From UBA1563 sp041671545 (lineage in GTDB: Bacteria; Bacteroidota; Ignavibacteria; Ignavibacteriales; Ignavibacteriaceae), in contig JBAZBI010000001.1 in the NCBI GenBank assembly GCA_041671545.1, positions 496,001-560,000 on the forward strand: a stretch of 64,000 bases of DNA. The letters run 5' to 3'. Position numbers and translations under genes: made by a program. Below are positions 18,915 to 27,410 of this stretch, piece by piece (within the stretch, counting starts at the first letter, position 1; each line of letters opens with the position of its first letter). A model generated the notes under the pieces. The model saw nothing but the letters and a program-made list of their open reading frames with translations. It did no database searches and was not told the origin of the DNA.

Positions 18915-20132
18915 TTATTCAAGCCGCTGAAGTACACAAATGTAAAATCCGTCAAATCCATCTGCGGCAGGAGAAATTTTTCTTTCGTCGATAAGTTTGA
19001 ACTTTTGACGGTTCATTTCAGTTGAAAAAAAACGTTCAATTTGTCCCTCATTTTCCGAAGGAAGAATTGAGCAAGTTGAATAAACAATTTTCCCGTTAGG
19101 TTTTACCATCGAAGAATAACTTTCTAAAATTTTTTGCTGAAGAGATTTTAATTCTTCAATTCGTTCATTCGTTAGTTTCCATTTTGCATCGGGATTGCGG
19201 CGTAATACTCCCAATCCGGAACAAGGAACATCAAGTAACACACGGTCAGCGCTATCTGCAAGACGTTTTATCACTTTGGAAGAAGTGATTGTTCTTGTTT
19301 CAATAATGCTTATCCCGTTTCTATTTGCACGTTTTTTTAATTCATTCAATTTCCATTCTTCCGTATCGAGTGCGAGAACTTTGCCTTTATTTTGCATTAG
19401 CGCTGCAATGTGAAGTGATTTACCTCCGGCTCCTGCACATGCATCAATTACACGCATTCCCGGTTTAACATCTAAATAATTTGCAACAAGTTGAGATGAT
19501 GCATCCTGGAGTTCAAAGTACCCTTCTTTAAAATATGGAGTTTGAAAAAGATTTTGCCGCTGTTCAACAAGCAAAGCATCGTTCGTAAAATCAAGAGGAA
19601 AGGTTTGTATCCCGATCTCTAAAAATTTTTCTATAAGCTTTTCTTTAGAAATTTTTAAAGTATTAGCACGAAGAATAACCGGCGCTTCTTTATTTAATGC
19701 GGAAATTTCAGAGTCCCAGCGGCTTCCTAATTCCTTTTCGCCCAACTCGTCAAGCCAATCGGGAATTGACTCCTTAACTTTTCTTTCATCAAGTTTATAG
19801 TTCTTTTCGATTGAAATTTTATCTTTGTTGATTGTAGAAAATTCATCCCACGGTGGCAGAGGAATATTTTTCCAGAGAAGATAACCGGCAAAAAGTTTCC
19901 AGAGATAATCGCTGTTTTCTTCAGCATTAATGCCCATCATCTCATTTAACATACGCCAATAGCGAACAATTGTATAGGTTGTTTCAGCAATAAATTTTCT
20001 GTCCCGGCTTCCCCATTTTTTATTGGATTTTAACGATTGCTCAATTGCCTTATCCGCAAATTTTTTCTTAAAAAATATTTGGTCAAGGTTGAAAATAATC
20101 CCTTCACAAATATTTCGATGTAATTTTATCAT
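18915..20132 (-). CDS. rsmB: RsmB/NOP2-type 16S rRNA (cytosine-C5) methyltransferase
   Basis: SAM-dependent rRNA m5C methyltransferase. Residues 1-130 are a helical NusB-like region; the Rossmann core follows. Motif I is VIDACAGAGGKSLHIA, catalytic motif IV is LLDVPCSGLGVLRRNPDAKW (Cys nucleophile in PCSG), and motif VI is YSTCSILPSENEGQ with the second Cys. 405 aa is a little short for RsmB, and the target base cannot be set from sequence alone. Monocistronic. Confidence 0.85.
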   Translation of the reverse strand: MIKLHRNICEGIIFNLDQIFFKKKFADKAIEQSLKSNKKWGSRDRKFIAETTYTIVRYWRMLNEMMGINAEENSDYLWKLFAGYLLWKNIPLPPWDEFSTINKDKISIEKNYKLDERKVKESIPDWLDELGEKELGSRWDSEISALNKEAPVILRANTLKISKEKLIEKFLEIGIQTFPLDFTNDALLVEQRQNLFQTPYFKEGYFELQDASSQLVANYLDVKPGMRVIDACAGAGGKSLHIAALMQNKGKVLALDTEEWKLNELKKRANRNGISIIETRTITSSKVIKRLADSADRVLLDVPCSGLGVLRRNPDAKWKLTNERIEELKSLQQKILESYSSMVKPNGKIVYSTCSILPSENEGQIERFFSTEMNRQKFKLIDERKISPAADGFDGFYICVLQRLE

Positions 20133-20244
20133 TCTTGTTTCTTTCTCTATCAGTCCAATTGTCTCAATTTTTTTTAAAAACTTTTCGAACTTTTTACTTT
20201 GCCTTTCAACTCATAAGCCTATCAATTAAAATTTTCACTTTACA

Positions 20245-20472
20245 TCAATTCCAATTGAAAAGTTTTAATAAATAATTAGTGATAACAAGTCCCCCAATTA
20301 TTATAAATGATATTCCGAGCATGAATCTTGTGTTTTTGATCTGCTCGGTTTTAAAATAGAACTTTTCTTTCCCCGGTGGTATTTTATTCATTCTATTTCT
20401 CATTGAGAAAATGACAATTCCCACAAGCAGTAAAAATATGCCAACCTCTAAATCCGCAATGTCTGCATTCAT
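20245..20472 (-). CDS. Small two-helix membrane protein
   Basis: Unrecognised 75-residue protein. Two hydrophobic helices (about residues 10-24 and 51-68) flank a basic, polar loop (RNRMNKIPPGKEKFYFKTEQ). The ATG at 20472 begins MNADIADLEVG. It reads away from the 21-bp repeat array that fills its upstream region and divergently from the SpoIIE phosphatase gene. No family is recognisable. Confidence 0.55.
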   Translation of the reverse strand: MNADIADLEVGIFLLLVGIVIFSMRNRMNKIPPGKEKFYFKTEQIKNTRFMLGISFIIIGGLVITNYLLKLFNWN

Positions 20473-21075
20473 GTTATTACCTAATTATCCTTTTTCAAAG
20501 TTGAAAATTGTATTTTTCTTGATTTTCCAGAGCTGATATCAAAAATTTATGTTTTCATTATATAAGAGAATTTGTGCCCATCGGTGATTATTTGGTAAAA
20601 GATTGTGTTAATTTTCAAATAACTTCGTTTTTACGCAAAAAACGCAGAATTAATTGCTAATAATTCTCAAATAATTGTAATTAATCACCAGGTAATTATA
20701 ATTATTTACCGGTTAATTGTAATTAATCACCGGGTAATTGCAATTCCTTATCAACGAATTGCAACTCCTTTACGATTTATTTTAATTATTCGCCTGTTAA
20801 TTAGAATTCCTTATCAATTTATTTTAATTTCTCAATCTCTAATTGTAACAATCCCGCATTTACTTTTAATCATTTAATTGAGATTTGTCTCAACGCTAAT
20901 ATTTCGATGTAATTTTTTCATATGTCAGTCTTTTCTTCAAAAAACTTTCAACTTGTAACTTTCCACTTTCAACTGCTTCAGCTTTGCCGCTTAAACTTCT
21001 TTTCTTCCGTTGAAATAAGTAGCAAAATATTATTTACATTTGCCATGTAATTTAATTAAAAAATTCTGCTGATTT
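20473..21075. other. 603-bp divergent intergenic region
   Basis: Lies between two divergently transcribed starts. It holds the 21-bp repeat array (20651-20881), annotated separately. A weaker doublet of ACTTTCAACT at 20944 and 20965 is again exactly 21 bp apart. The remainder is AT-rich, without recognisable genes or RNA structures; promoters for both flanking genes must lie here. Confidence 0.7.
20651..20881. repeat. Strict 21-bp degenerate tandem repeat array, 11 units
   Basis: Eleven consecutive units of exactly 21 bp with no insertion or deletion, starting at 20651, 20672, 20693 and so on to 20861. The best-conserved part of the unit is TAATTGTAATTNNTNACC followed by three variable bases, often GG plus one base. 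Units 2-4 are closest to each other; later units drift strongly but keep A/T anchors at fixed columns. Each unit contains an AT dyad (AATTGTAATT), and unit junctions form a GC dyad (ACCGGT) in the best copies. There is no CRISPR-like repeat/spacer alternation. Confidence 0.9.
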
Positions 21076-22170
21076 ATGTTTAATGGTGCTGCAAAAAAAT
21101 TAAAAGACTTGTTCGGAATATTAACTTCCGATATTTCCGCAAAAGAAATTAGGCAACTGATAACCAAAGATGCCGCCGGTTATCTTACTTTCTATTCAAA
21201 GTACGCGGAAGAAGTTTCCTCTAAAAGTAACCCCATGCGGTATTTAAGATTAGCAAAGAATCTTTTCATCGCATTTCTCTTAAAATTAAATCCGGCGAGA
21301 CGATTCATCTATTTCGTTCTTCTTTTTCTTTTTCTTTGGGGATGGCAAAATGATATTTGGTTTTACGTGCTTACCGGTTTTGCCGGAATAAATATTCTCT
21401 TAGCGTTTGAACTCGCCGACAAACTTATTATGCGTAATGAATTGGAAGTCGCTCGCGATGTTCAAATAAATGCTTTGCCGAAACAACCACCGCAAAATGA
21501 TTTTTACGACATTGACTTTTTTTACGAAACCGCTCAGGAAGTCGGAGGCGATTATCTCGATTTTTCATGCGACCCGACCGACAACAAACTAAAACATATA
21601 ATCATTGGAGATGTTTCCGGCAAGGGACTTGGAGCCGCTTTGTATATGCTTCAAATAAAGGCGGCGTTCCATCTTCTGGGGAATTTTTTCCAATCTCCAA
21701 CACAAATTCTTTCTCAATTAAATTGTGAACTTTACAAAAAAATAAAAGTCGGGAATTTTTTTACCGCATCAATTCTTTCTCTTAATGAGGAAGGGAATTT
21801 CAAATTTGCCCGCGCCGGACATTTACCACTTTACAAATACACCCGCGCTTCGCACAGTTTTGAATTTTTCCAGCCGAAGGGAATCGGGATTGGATTATCG
21901 AATCAATCTATTTTTAATGAGAATCTTGAAGAAATTTTTATAGAAGCAAAAAGTGAAGATATTTTTGTTCTTTTTACAGACGGACTTATTGAAAGCAGAA
22001 ATACTTTTGAAAGAGAATTTGGTGAAGAGAAATTAAAAAACGTCATCACCAAATACTCGCACCTTTCCAGCAAAGAGATCAAAGACGGCATCTTAAGAGA
22101 GTTGAAAAGATTCATCGGTGAAAACAGCATTTTTGATGACGCTACGGTTATTGTTTTAAAGAGGAAATAA
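21076..22170 (+). CDS. SpoIIE/RsbU-type PP2C serine phosphatase, membrane-anchored
   Basis: Predicted PPM-family phosphatase of partner-switching or signalling pathways. Residues 1-75 are a soluble N-terminal region; two or three hydrophobic helices lie at about 75-118. The SpoIIE catalytic domain then begins with ELEVARDVQINALPKQPP. Metal-binding motifs are VGGDYLDF, IIGDVSGKGLGAALYM, FARAGHLPLY, LFTDGLIESRN and DDATVIVLK, all intact. No anti-sigma kinase or anti-anti-sigma factor gene is adjacent. The ribosome binding site is weak. Confidence 0.88.
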   Translation: MFNGAAKKLKDLFGILTSDISAKEIRQLITKDAAGYLTFYSKYAEEVSSKSNPMRYLRLAKNLFIAFLLKLNPARRFIYFVLLFLFLWGWQNDIWFYVLTGFAGINILLAFELADKLIMRNELEVARDVQINALPKQPPQNDFYDIDFFYETAQEVGGDYLDFSCDPTDNKLKHIIIGDVSGKGLGAALYMLQIKAAFHLLGNFFQSPTQILSQLNCELYKKIKVGNFFTASILSLNEEGNFKFARAGHLPLYKYTRASHSFEFFQPKGIGIGLSNQSIFNENLEEIFIEAKSEDIFVLFTDGLIESRNTFEREFGEEKLKNVITKYSHLSSKEIKDGILRELKRFIGENSIFDDATVIVLKRK

Positions 22171-22327
22171 ACCCACTCCCAATCCCCTTCTTTTGGTTTG
22201 GTTTTTCTAATAAATGTAATTAGTTTACCTTACGTAATCATTAATGTTTCACCTTTCATCATTTTCATTCCTTAGCCCGCTAGAGGCGGGTCACAAACCG
22301 AGAATGCTGATTCACCAAGAAGTTTCT

Positions 22328-24130
22328 ATGAACAAGAATTACCATCAATTTCATATCCCCGTAATGGGAACCGGTTATTCAATCGATACACCGATCCGTG
22401 TTGCCCACTATGGCATTTCATCAGTAATTTCGATAGTCGATGATCTTCTCATCGAACGAATCAGAAAATATTATTGCGAAAAATTTAACTTTCCGTACCA
22501 CCCCATCATGCGCTTTGAACCTGATGGACGGGCAAAAAGAATTAGCGCGTATTTGGATGTTGTCTCTAAAATCGTTCAGCAAAAAGTTGAAGAGATAAAA
22601 AAGCAGCCGTTCTTTGAACAAAACGAAAAAAGTAAATACTTTGAAATGCTGCCGGAAAGCAGTCCGTTAAAATCGGCTTACTCAAAACTTTTGAAAATGA
22701 AGGATGATTTTGAACGAATCAATTTTGCAAATGAACTTACAAAATTAATCCATCCCGGCGCCATTGATGTGAACATCATGGCAAAGTTGGATAAGTTTAA
22801 TTACGACAAAAAAGGACAAATGCTAAGTGAAGAATTCAGTGATGCAAAAGCTGCACTGCGTGGATTTGCAAATAGCTGCTTAAGTTCTTCCGTTGTTTTT
22901 TCAGCAGGTATTAACCGTGGATTGTATGGATACATTTCAAAATTTCAAGATTTTTATAGAGACACAACCGGCGGCTTGAAAAAGAAGATCACTATAAAAG
23001 TAAGCGATTTTCGTTCGGCATTAATTCAAGGAAAATTTTTAGCTTCAAAAGGGTTGGAGATAAGTGAATTCAGAATTGAATCGGGACTTAATTGCGGCGG
23101 ACATGCGTTTGCTTCTCAAGGATATTTACTCCCTTCAATTTTAAAAGAGTTCCGCGAGAAGAAAGAACTTTTAACAACGCAACTTCAACCGATTGTTCAA
23201 AGTTTTTATGAAAAAGTTGGTCTTGAATATCCTGAAAAATCAAAAGTCGATGAACCTCTAATAACCGTTCAAGGCGGCGTTGGAACAGATGGCGAAGCAA
23301 AAAGATTAATCGAAGATTTCGGATGCGATTCTGTCGGCTGGGGAAGCCCGTTTTTGTTGGTTCCCGAAGCTACATGTGTTGATAGCGAGACTCTTGAATT
23401 ATTAAAAAACGCAAAGAAGGAAGACCTATATTTGAGTAATGCTTCACCGCTCGGCGTGCCGTTTAATAATCTCCGTAATACCGGTTCCGAAATTTGGACA
23501 AAAGAAAAATCTACACAAGCTAAGCCCGGTTCATCATGTCCTAAAGGTTTTCTTGTCTCCGACAAGCAATTTTCAGACAAACCAATTTGTAGTGCCTCAA
23601 CAGAATTTCTCATAAAAAAATATGACTCGATTACCAGCTCAGAAATTTCTTATTCAGAAAAAGAAGAGCTCAAGGAAAGAGCTGCCGAAAAAGTTTGTTT
23701 ATGCGTTCATCTCGGCAACAGTGCTTTGCTTGCACTTGGAATTCAAAAAAGTGGAATTGCTCCGCAGGCAATTTGTCCAGGTCCAAATATCGTTTGGTGG
23801 AATAAAAAATACACTTTAAAAGAAATGATTGATCATATTTATGGAAGAGGTGAATCGCTTGTGTCCAAAGAGCGTCCGCACATGTTCTGCCAGGAAGTTG
23901 AATTGTATGTTAATTATTTTGAGAATCTCTTAAAGACTACAGAACTGAATGAAGCCGGGATAACCTATCTTAAAACATTTAAAGAGAATCTTGAATCGGG
24001 TATGGATTATATTTTGGAATTCACAACAAAAAAACCTTATCAAAATGAAAATCTAAAATCGATCCCCTCCTTCATTGCAGAGCAAAGAAAGAAACTAGAA
24101 GTTTTATTTACAAAGAAATTAGCTGCGTAG
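22328..24130 (+). CDS. Large conserved protein of unknown function, possible TIM-barrel-like
   Basis: 600 residues from the ATG at 22328 (MNKNYHQFHIPVMGTGYSID), preferred over the frame's first ATG at 22244 because of the AAGAAG box upstream and because the preceding residues read as leader DNA with a hairpin (22276-22290). I do not recognise a characterised family. The middle contains GLNCGGHAFASQGYLLPSI and ITVQGGVGTDGEAKRLIE followed by DSVGWGSPFLLVPEAT. These gly-rich, strand-end motifs resemble those of FMN-binding TIM barrels of the glutamate-synthase/nitronate-monooxygenase type. Several cysteines (SSCPKGF, KPICSAS, KVCLCVH, QAICPGPN) could bind metal or Fe-S. A cytosolic enzyme is likely, substrate unknown. 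Confidence 0.7.
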   Translation: MNKNYHQFHIPVMGTGYSIDTPIRVAHYGISSVISIVDDLLIERIRKYYCEKFNFPYHPIMRFEPDGRAKRISAYLDVVSKIVQQKVEEIKKQPFFEQNEKSKYFEMLPESSPLKSAYSKLLKMKDDFERINFANELTKLIHPGAIDVNIMAKLDKFNYDKKGQMLSEEFSDAKAALRGFANSCLSSSVVFSAGINRGLYGYISKFQDFYRDTTGGLKKKITIKVSDFRSALIQGKFLASKGLEISEFRIESGLNCGGHAFASQGYLLPSILKEFREKKELLTTQLQPIVQSFYEKVGLEYPEKSKVDEPLITVQGGVGTDGEAKRLIEDFGCDSVGWGSPFLLVPEATCVDSETLELLKNAKKEDLYLSNASPLGVPFNNLRNTGSEIWTKEKSTQAKPGSSCPKGFLVSDKQFSDKPICSASTEFLIKKYDSITSSEISYSEKEELKERAAEKVCLCVHLGNSALLALGIQKSGIAPQAICPGPNIVWWNKKYTLKEMIDHIYGRGESLVSKERPHMFCQEVELYVNYFENLLKTTELNEAGITYLKTFKENLESGMDYILEFTTKKPYQNENLKSIPSFIAEQRKKLEVLFTKKLAA

Positions 24131-24262
24131 GTTTTGCCTACACAGCTAAGCAGAATATGAATAAGACAGAGAAAGTGAAAGAATGACTGAATGAAAATGA
24201 ATGGATGAATGTTTTCCATTCAATCATTCATCTCTGGCAAATTGGTCATGGTCAGATTTTCT

Positions 24263-24697
24263 CTATTTAACTTTAAAACCATTTTCATTTAGATTCTTTT
24301 TTGCTTCTTTAAGTGTAACTTCCTTCAGTTTCATTTTACATTCAGGGCATTTGCCGGATGCGTCGGCAATAATATTCCAATCCATCGGACATTGAAATAC
24401 TTTTCCATTCTTATTCATATCGATTGCTTTTAGATCAATTTTCCCTTCGCGAACAATGGAAACACTTTTAGTGCTTTTTTGTTTTTCCATTTTCATATTG
24501 TGCATATCGTGTTTCATATCCATTTTTTTCGTTGAATCACCCGATGCTGCATTCATTGCGACTACATCTTTTTCCATTCCACTTCCGCAACAAGCTGAAT
24601 TATGCTCTTGTGCGGATAAGTTAGAAAGACTGAAAAAAGTTAGTCCTGCCGCCATTAGTGAAACGGCAAGAACATTTCGAGATTTTGTTGTGTTCAT
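24263..24697 (-). CDS. Secreted Met/His-rich protein with HMBD-like metal domain
   Basis: Signal peptide (hydrophobic residues 9-29, ending LSAQ) and a CC motif, then a Met/His-rich stretch (MDMKHDMHNMKMEKQK) typical of periplasmic copper chaperones. The C-terminal heavy-metal-binding module is FQCPMDWNIIADASGKCPEC followed by KMKL, a divergent form of the CPMHPEI...CPKCGM domain. Good ribosome binding site (AAAGGAG). It is last in the copper-efflux block, 46 bases after cusB, so it probably supplies or buffers Cu(I)/Ag(I) for the pump. Confidence 0.8.
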   Translation of the reverse strand: MNTTKSRNVLAVSLMAAGLTFFSLSNLSAQEHNSACCGSGMEKDVVAMNAASGDSTKKMDMKHDMHNMKMEKQKSTKSVSIVREGKIDLKAIDMNKNGKVFQCPMDWNIIADASGKCPECKMKLKEVTLKEAKKNLNENGFKVK

Positions 24698-24743
24698 GTT
24701 GAACTCCTTTTATTGATTGTTTGATTTTACCATTTAAAACATT

Positions 24744-26015
24744 TTACATTTCCATTCCGTTCATTTTATCGGAAGTAGAATTATTTTTATCTGTTCCACC
24801 GTGTTGATGATCTGTTGGCGTTCCATTTTTAAGTTGACTTTCAGAGTCGATTAGGAAACCGCCGGTAGCCGCAATTTCATCACCTTCATTTAAGCCTGAA
24901 AGTATTTGATATTTATCTCCGAAACGATTTCCAATCTCAACATTGCGCGCTTCAAACATACCGTCTCCGGTTTTTGCCCAAACAACAGACCGTTTCCCCG
25001 CGAAGATGACTGCATCTGCCGGAACGAGCAATCCTTCCCCGCCAATTTTACTGAATATTGTTTCTCCATACATCTGCGGTTTAAGTCTCCCACCGTGATT
25101 AGAAAATTCACTTCTAACTTTTACTGTTCTTGTTTGAGAATTAACGACCGGATAAATGAAAGTTACTTTGCCGCTAAATTCTTCTCCGGGATATGCACGA
25201 AGATGAAGTTTAGCTGTATTCCCAACTTTTATAGTAGCTAAATTATTTTCATTCACTTCCGATATATTCCAAAGAGTTGATAGTTCAGCAACATCATAAA
25301 TCACTGTTCCTTCGTTAACATAAGCGCCCTCTTGCACTTTTTTTTCAATCACGGTTCCGCTAATTGGTGAAAAGTATTTTAGCATGAGATTTATTTCACG
25401 TGTCTTTTCAAGCGATTGGATCTGATCTGAAGTCAATCCGAAAATCTCCAATTTCTTTTTCGAAGCATTAATAAACGAATTAGAATTTGATGCATTGCTT
25501 AACGCGATTAAATATTCATTCTGTGCTTGTACTAAATCCGGGCTATAAATTTCAAACAGTGGTTGACCTTTTCTAATATAATCTCCCGTTTTATCCACAA
25601 ACAATTTCTCAATTCTTCCGTTGAAACGAGCGGAAATTGTTTTACGGTTGTTCTCGGCAAAATCCAAATAACTATATGCTGTAACTTGTTCACGGAGATT
25701 TTCATTCTCCACAAAAACTGTTGAAACATTTGCGAGAATTTGTTTCTTGCCGCTAAGCGTAACCATGTTTGCCATGTCATTCGCATTTACAGGTTCTTCT
25801 TTTTCTTCTGCGACTTTTTTTATCAAATCCATATTACAGATTGGGCAAGCGCCGGGTCTATCCGATTTGATCTCGGGATGCATGGGGCATGTCCAATAAT
25901 CTTTTTGTTTTACTATTGAATGCTCATCTTTCCCACTCTCTTCAGATTTAGAGCAGGCAGAAAAGATGAAAGCAACAGCTATAAGCGGGATGAAGATATA
26001 TCTAAATATTTTCAT
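24744..26015 (-). CDS. cusB: Copper/silver RND efflux periplasmic adaptor (CusB-like), lipoprotein
   Basis: Membrane fusion protein linking the RND pump to the outer-membrane channel. I chose ATG 26015 (MKIFRYIFIPLIAVAF) because AGAGGAAC precedes it; it gives a lipoprotein signal with lipobox FSAC. An HMBD module, YWTCPMHPEIKSDRPGACPI, lies near residue 45. Barrel-sandwich/lipoyl and alpha-hairpin regions follow (RIEKLFVDKTGDYIRKGQPL), then VLVPADAVI near the C-terminus. Ends in a His/Met tail (DHQHGGTDK, MNGMEM). Start lies 39 bases after the cusC stop. Confidence 0.9.
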   Translation of the reverse strand: MKIFRYIFIPLIAVAFIFSACSKSEESGKDEHSIVKQKDYWTCPMHPEIKSDRPGACPICNMDLIKKVAEEKEEPVNANDMANMVTLSGKKQILANVSTVFVENENLREQVTAYSYLDFAENNRKTISARFNGRIEKLFVDKTGDYIRKGQPLFEIYSPDLVQAQNEYLIALSNASNSNSFINASKKKLEIFGLTSDQIQSLEKTREINLMLKYFSPISGTVIEKKVQEGAYVNEGTVIYDVAELSTLWNISEVNENNLATIKVGNTAKLHLRAYPGEEFSGKVTFIYPVVNSQTRTVKVRSEFSNHGGRLKPQMYGETIFSKIGGEGLLVPADAVIFAGKRSVVWAKTGDGMFEARNVEIGNRFGDKYQILSGLNEGDEIAATGGFLIDSESQLKNGTPTDHQHGGTDKNNSTSDKMNGMEM

Positions 26016-26054
26016 TTTTGTTCCTCTATTTATTCTAATAAAATTTTTCATAAA

Positions 26055-27410
26055 TTATTTAAGCTCACTTCCAACCATCATTTCAATTTCTGCAAGCGAC
26101 ATCTGCGTATCGGCTTGCGCCATGTAGAAGTTCATCTGCTGCATCAATAACATGCGGTAGGAATCAATTACTGTTGTAACACCGGTTCTGTTGTTTTGAT
26201 AAGCCGATACTTGCGACTCAGCAGCTTTACCGTACAACGGAATAACTTTGTCATTATAAAGTTTTGTCAAATCAACAGCCGTGTTATATTTAACGAGAGC
26301 TGCTTTTAACTGAGAATCCATCTCGCGCTGCATATCGTTCTTTTCAAATTCGATGCTGCTAATGCCGGCGAATATTTCTTCTTCTTTCGCTTTGTATTTG
26401 TTGATTGACCAGGGCGCAAATGGGAGATTAATCGACGCCATCAGCGAATACATGTATTCTGTTTTGGGCTCAATCATCATTACATCCGCTTTTGAAGTTA
26501 GAATCATTCCACGCGGCATTCTCATAAACATTCCTTGAACCATTAAATCGGGAATCAACTCACGGTTGTTCGCATCAATCATGGCTTTGTTCATTTCGAT
26601 CATGTTACTCATTTTTTTAAGAGATGGATTAGAGTAACCGAGCAGTTCTTCTAATTTTGATTGAGAAGACGAAAGTATTTCCGTTGAAAAATCTTTCACG
26701 GCAAAAACTTCTTTCGACTCAAGATTGCGCCCGAGAAGTTTATTGATTTTATAAATCTCTGCTTCTTTTTGTTTTTCCAGGATTAAAAGCTGTGTTTCGT
26801 TCGATGCGATTTCGCCTTGCAGTGTAAGCAGATCAGCCTGATTGATCTTATTTGTATAGTAAGATGATTCGACCGATTTTATTACATCGTTTATAAGAAC
26901 AATATTTTTCTTTTGGATTTCAATTTTTCTATCAATCAACCAGAGAGTGTAGTAAGACATTTTTACTTGTGCAGTGAGATTGATTTTGTATATCTCGTAA
27001 TTATTCCCTTCAACCAGCGTATTTTTTCTTTCAACTTCCGCCATTGCATTTAACTTTCCACCAAGTGGAAACATTTGCGATAAGCCAAAGTTGTTTGAAA
27101 TGGATTGATTGAGAACATCAATTGAATTTGTCGGCACTTGAGAAAATTCAACAGAAAGATTCGGCGCAGGAAGAGTGTTTATAGATTCGGTTCTCCTTTC
27201 CGATGCAGTGATTCTATATTGAAGTGATTTCAACTGCGGGTTATTCTTTACCGCTTCAGATACCAGAGAATCAACTTGTTGAGCCTTCACTTCAATCATC
27301 AAAAGCAAAATAATTATTATCACTAATTTTGTTGTGAACAGATTAATAATCTGTTTTACATTTTCCATCAACCGTTTTCCCTCAACCATCAACCATTTTC
27401 CTTCAACCAT
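26055..27410 (-). CDS. cusC: Outer-membrane efflux protein (CusC/TolC family)
   Basis: TolC-like channel of the copper/silver pump. N-terminal signal helix (KLVIIIILLLMIEVKAQQ), two TolC repeats, and a C-terminal Met-rich end (YRMLLMQQMNFYMAQADTQM). The ATG at 27410 has a strong AAGGAG site and overlaps the cusA stop by 8 bases. It adds an odd extension, MVEGKWLMVEGKRLM, encoded by a perfect-length 21-bp tandem duplication; an internal ATG at 27368 (MENVKQ) would give a more ordinary signal peptide. Confidence 0.88.
   Translation of the reverse strand: MVEGKWLMVEGKRLMENVKQIINLFTTKLVIIIILLLMIEVKAQQVDSLVSEAVKNNPQLKSLQYRITASERRTESINTLPAPNLSVEFSQVPTNSIDVLNQSISNNFGLSQMFPLGGKLNAMAEVERKNTLVEGNNYEIYKINLTAQVKMSYYTLWLIDRKIEIQKKNIVLINDVIKSVESSYYTNKINQADLLTLQGEIASNETQLLILEKQKEAEIYKINKLLGRNLESKEVFAVKDFSTEILSSSQSKLEELLGYSNPSLKKMSNMIEMNKAMIDANNRELIPDLMVQGMFMRMPRGMILTSKADVMMIEPKTEYMYSLMASINLPFAPWSINKYKAKEEEIFAGISSIEFEKNDMQREMDSQLKAALVKYNTAVDLTKLYNDKVIPLYGKAAESQVSAYQNNRTGVTTVIDSYRMLLMQQMNFYMAQADTQMSLAEIEMMVGSELK
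27368..27409. repeat. Two 21-bp direct repeats at the 5' end of cusC
   Basis: Units 27368-27388 and 27389-27409 match at 19 of 21 positions on the plus strand (shared start TCAACC, shared end CAACCA). They encode the duplicated heptapeptide MVEGK(W/R)L at the start of the CusC frame. Confidence 0.85.

Noticed and set aside
20651..20881. Possible CRISPR array
   Set aside because: Units are contiguous 21-mers with drifting sequence throughout, with no alternation of conserved repeat and unique spacer and no cas genes in the window.
24197..24231. Hairpin ATGAATGGATGAATG / CATTCAATCATTCAT between convergent genes as an intrinsic terminator
   Set aside because: The stem is good but no T-run follows on either strand, and the area is a simple GAATGA-like repeat, so I did not annotate it as a terminator.
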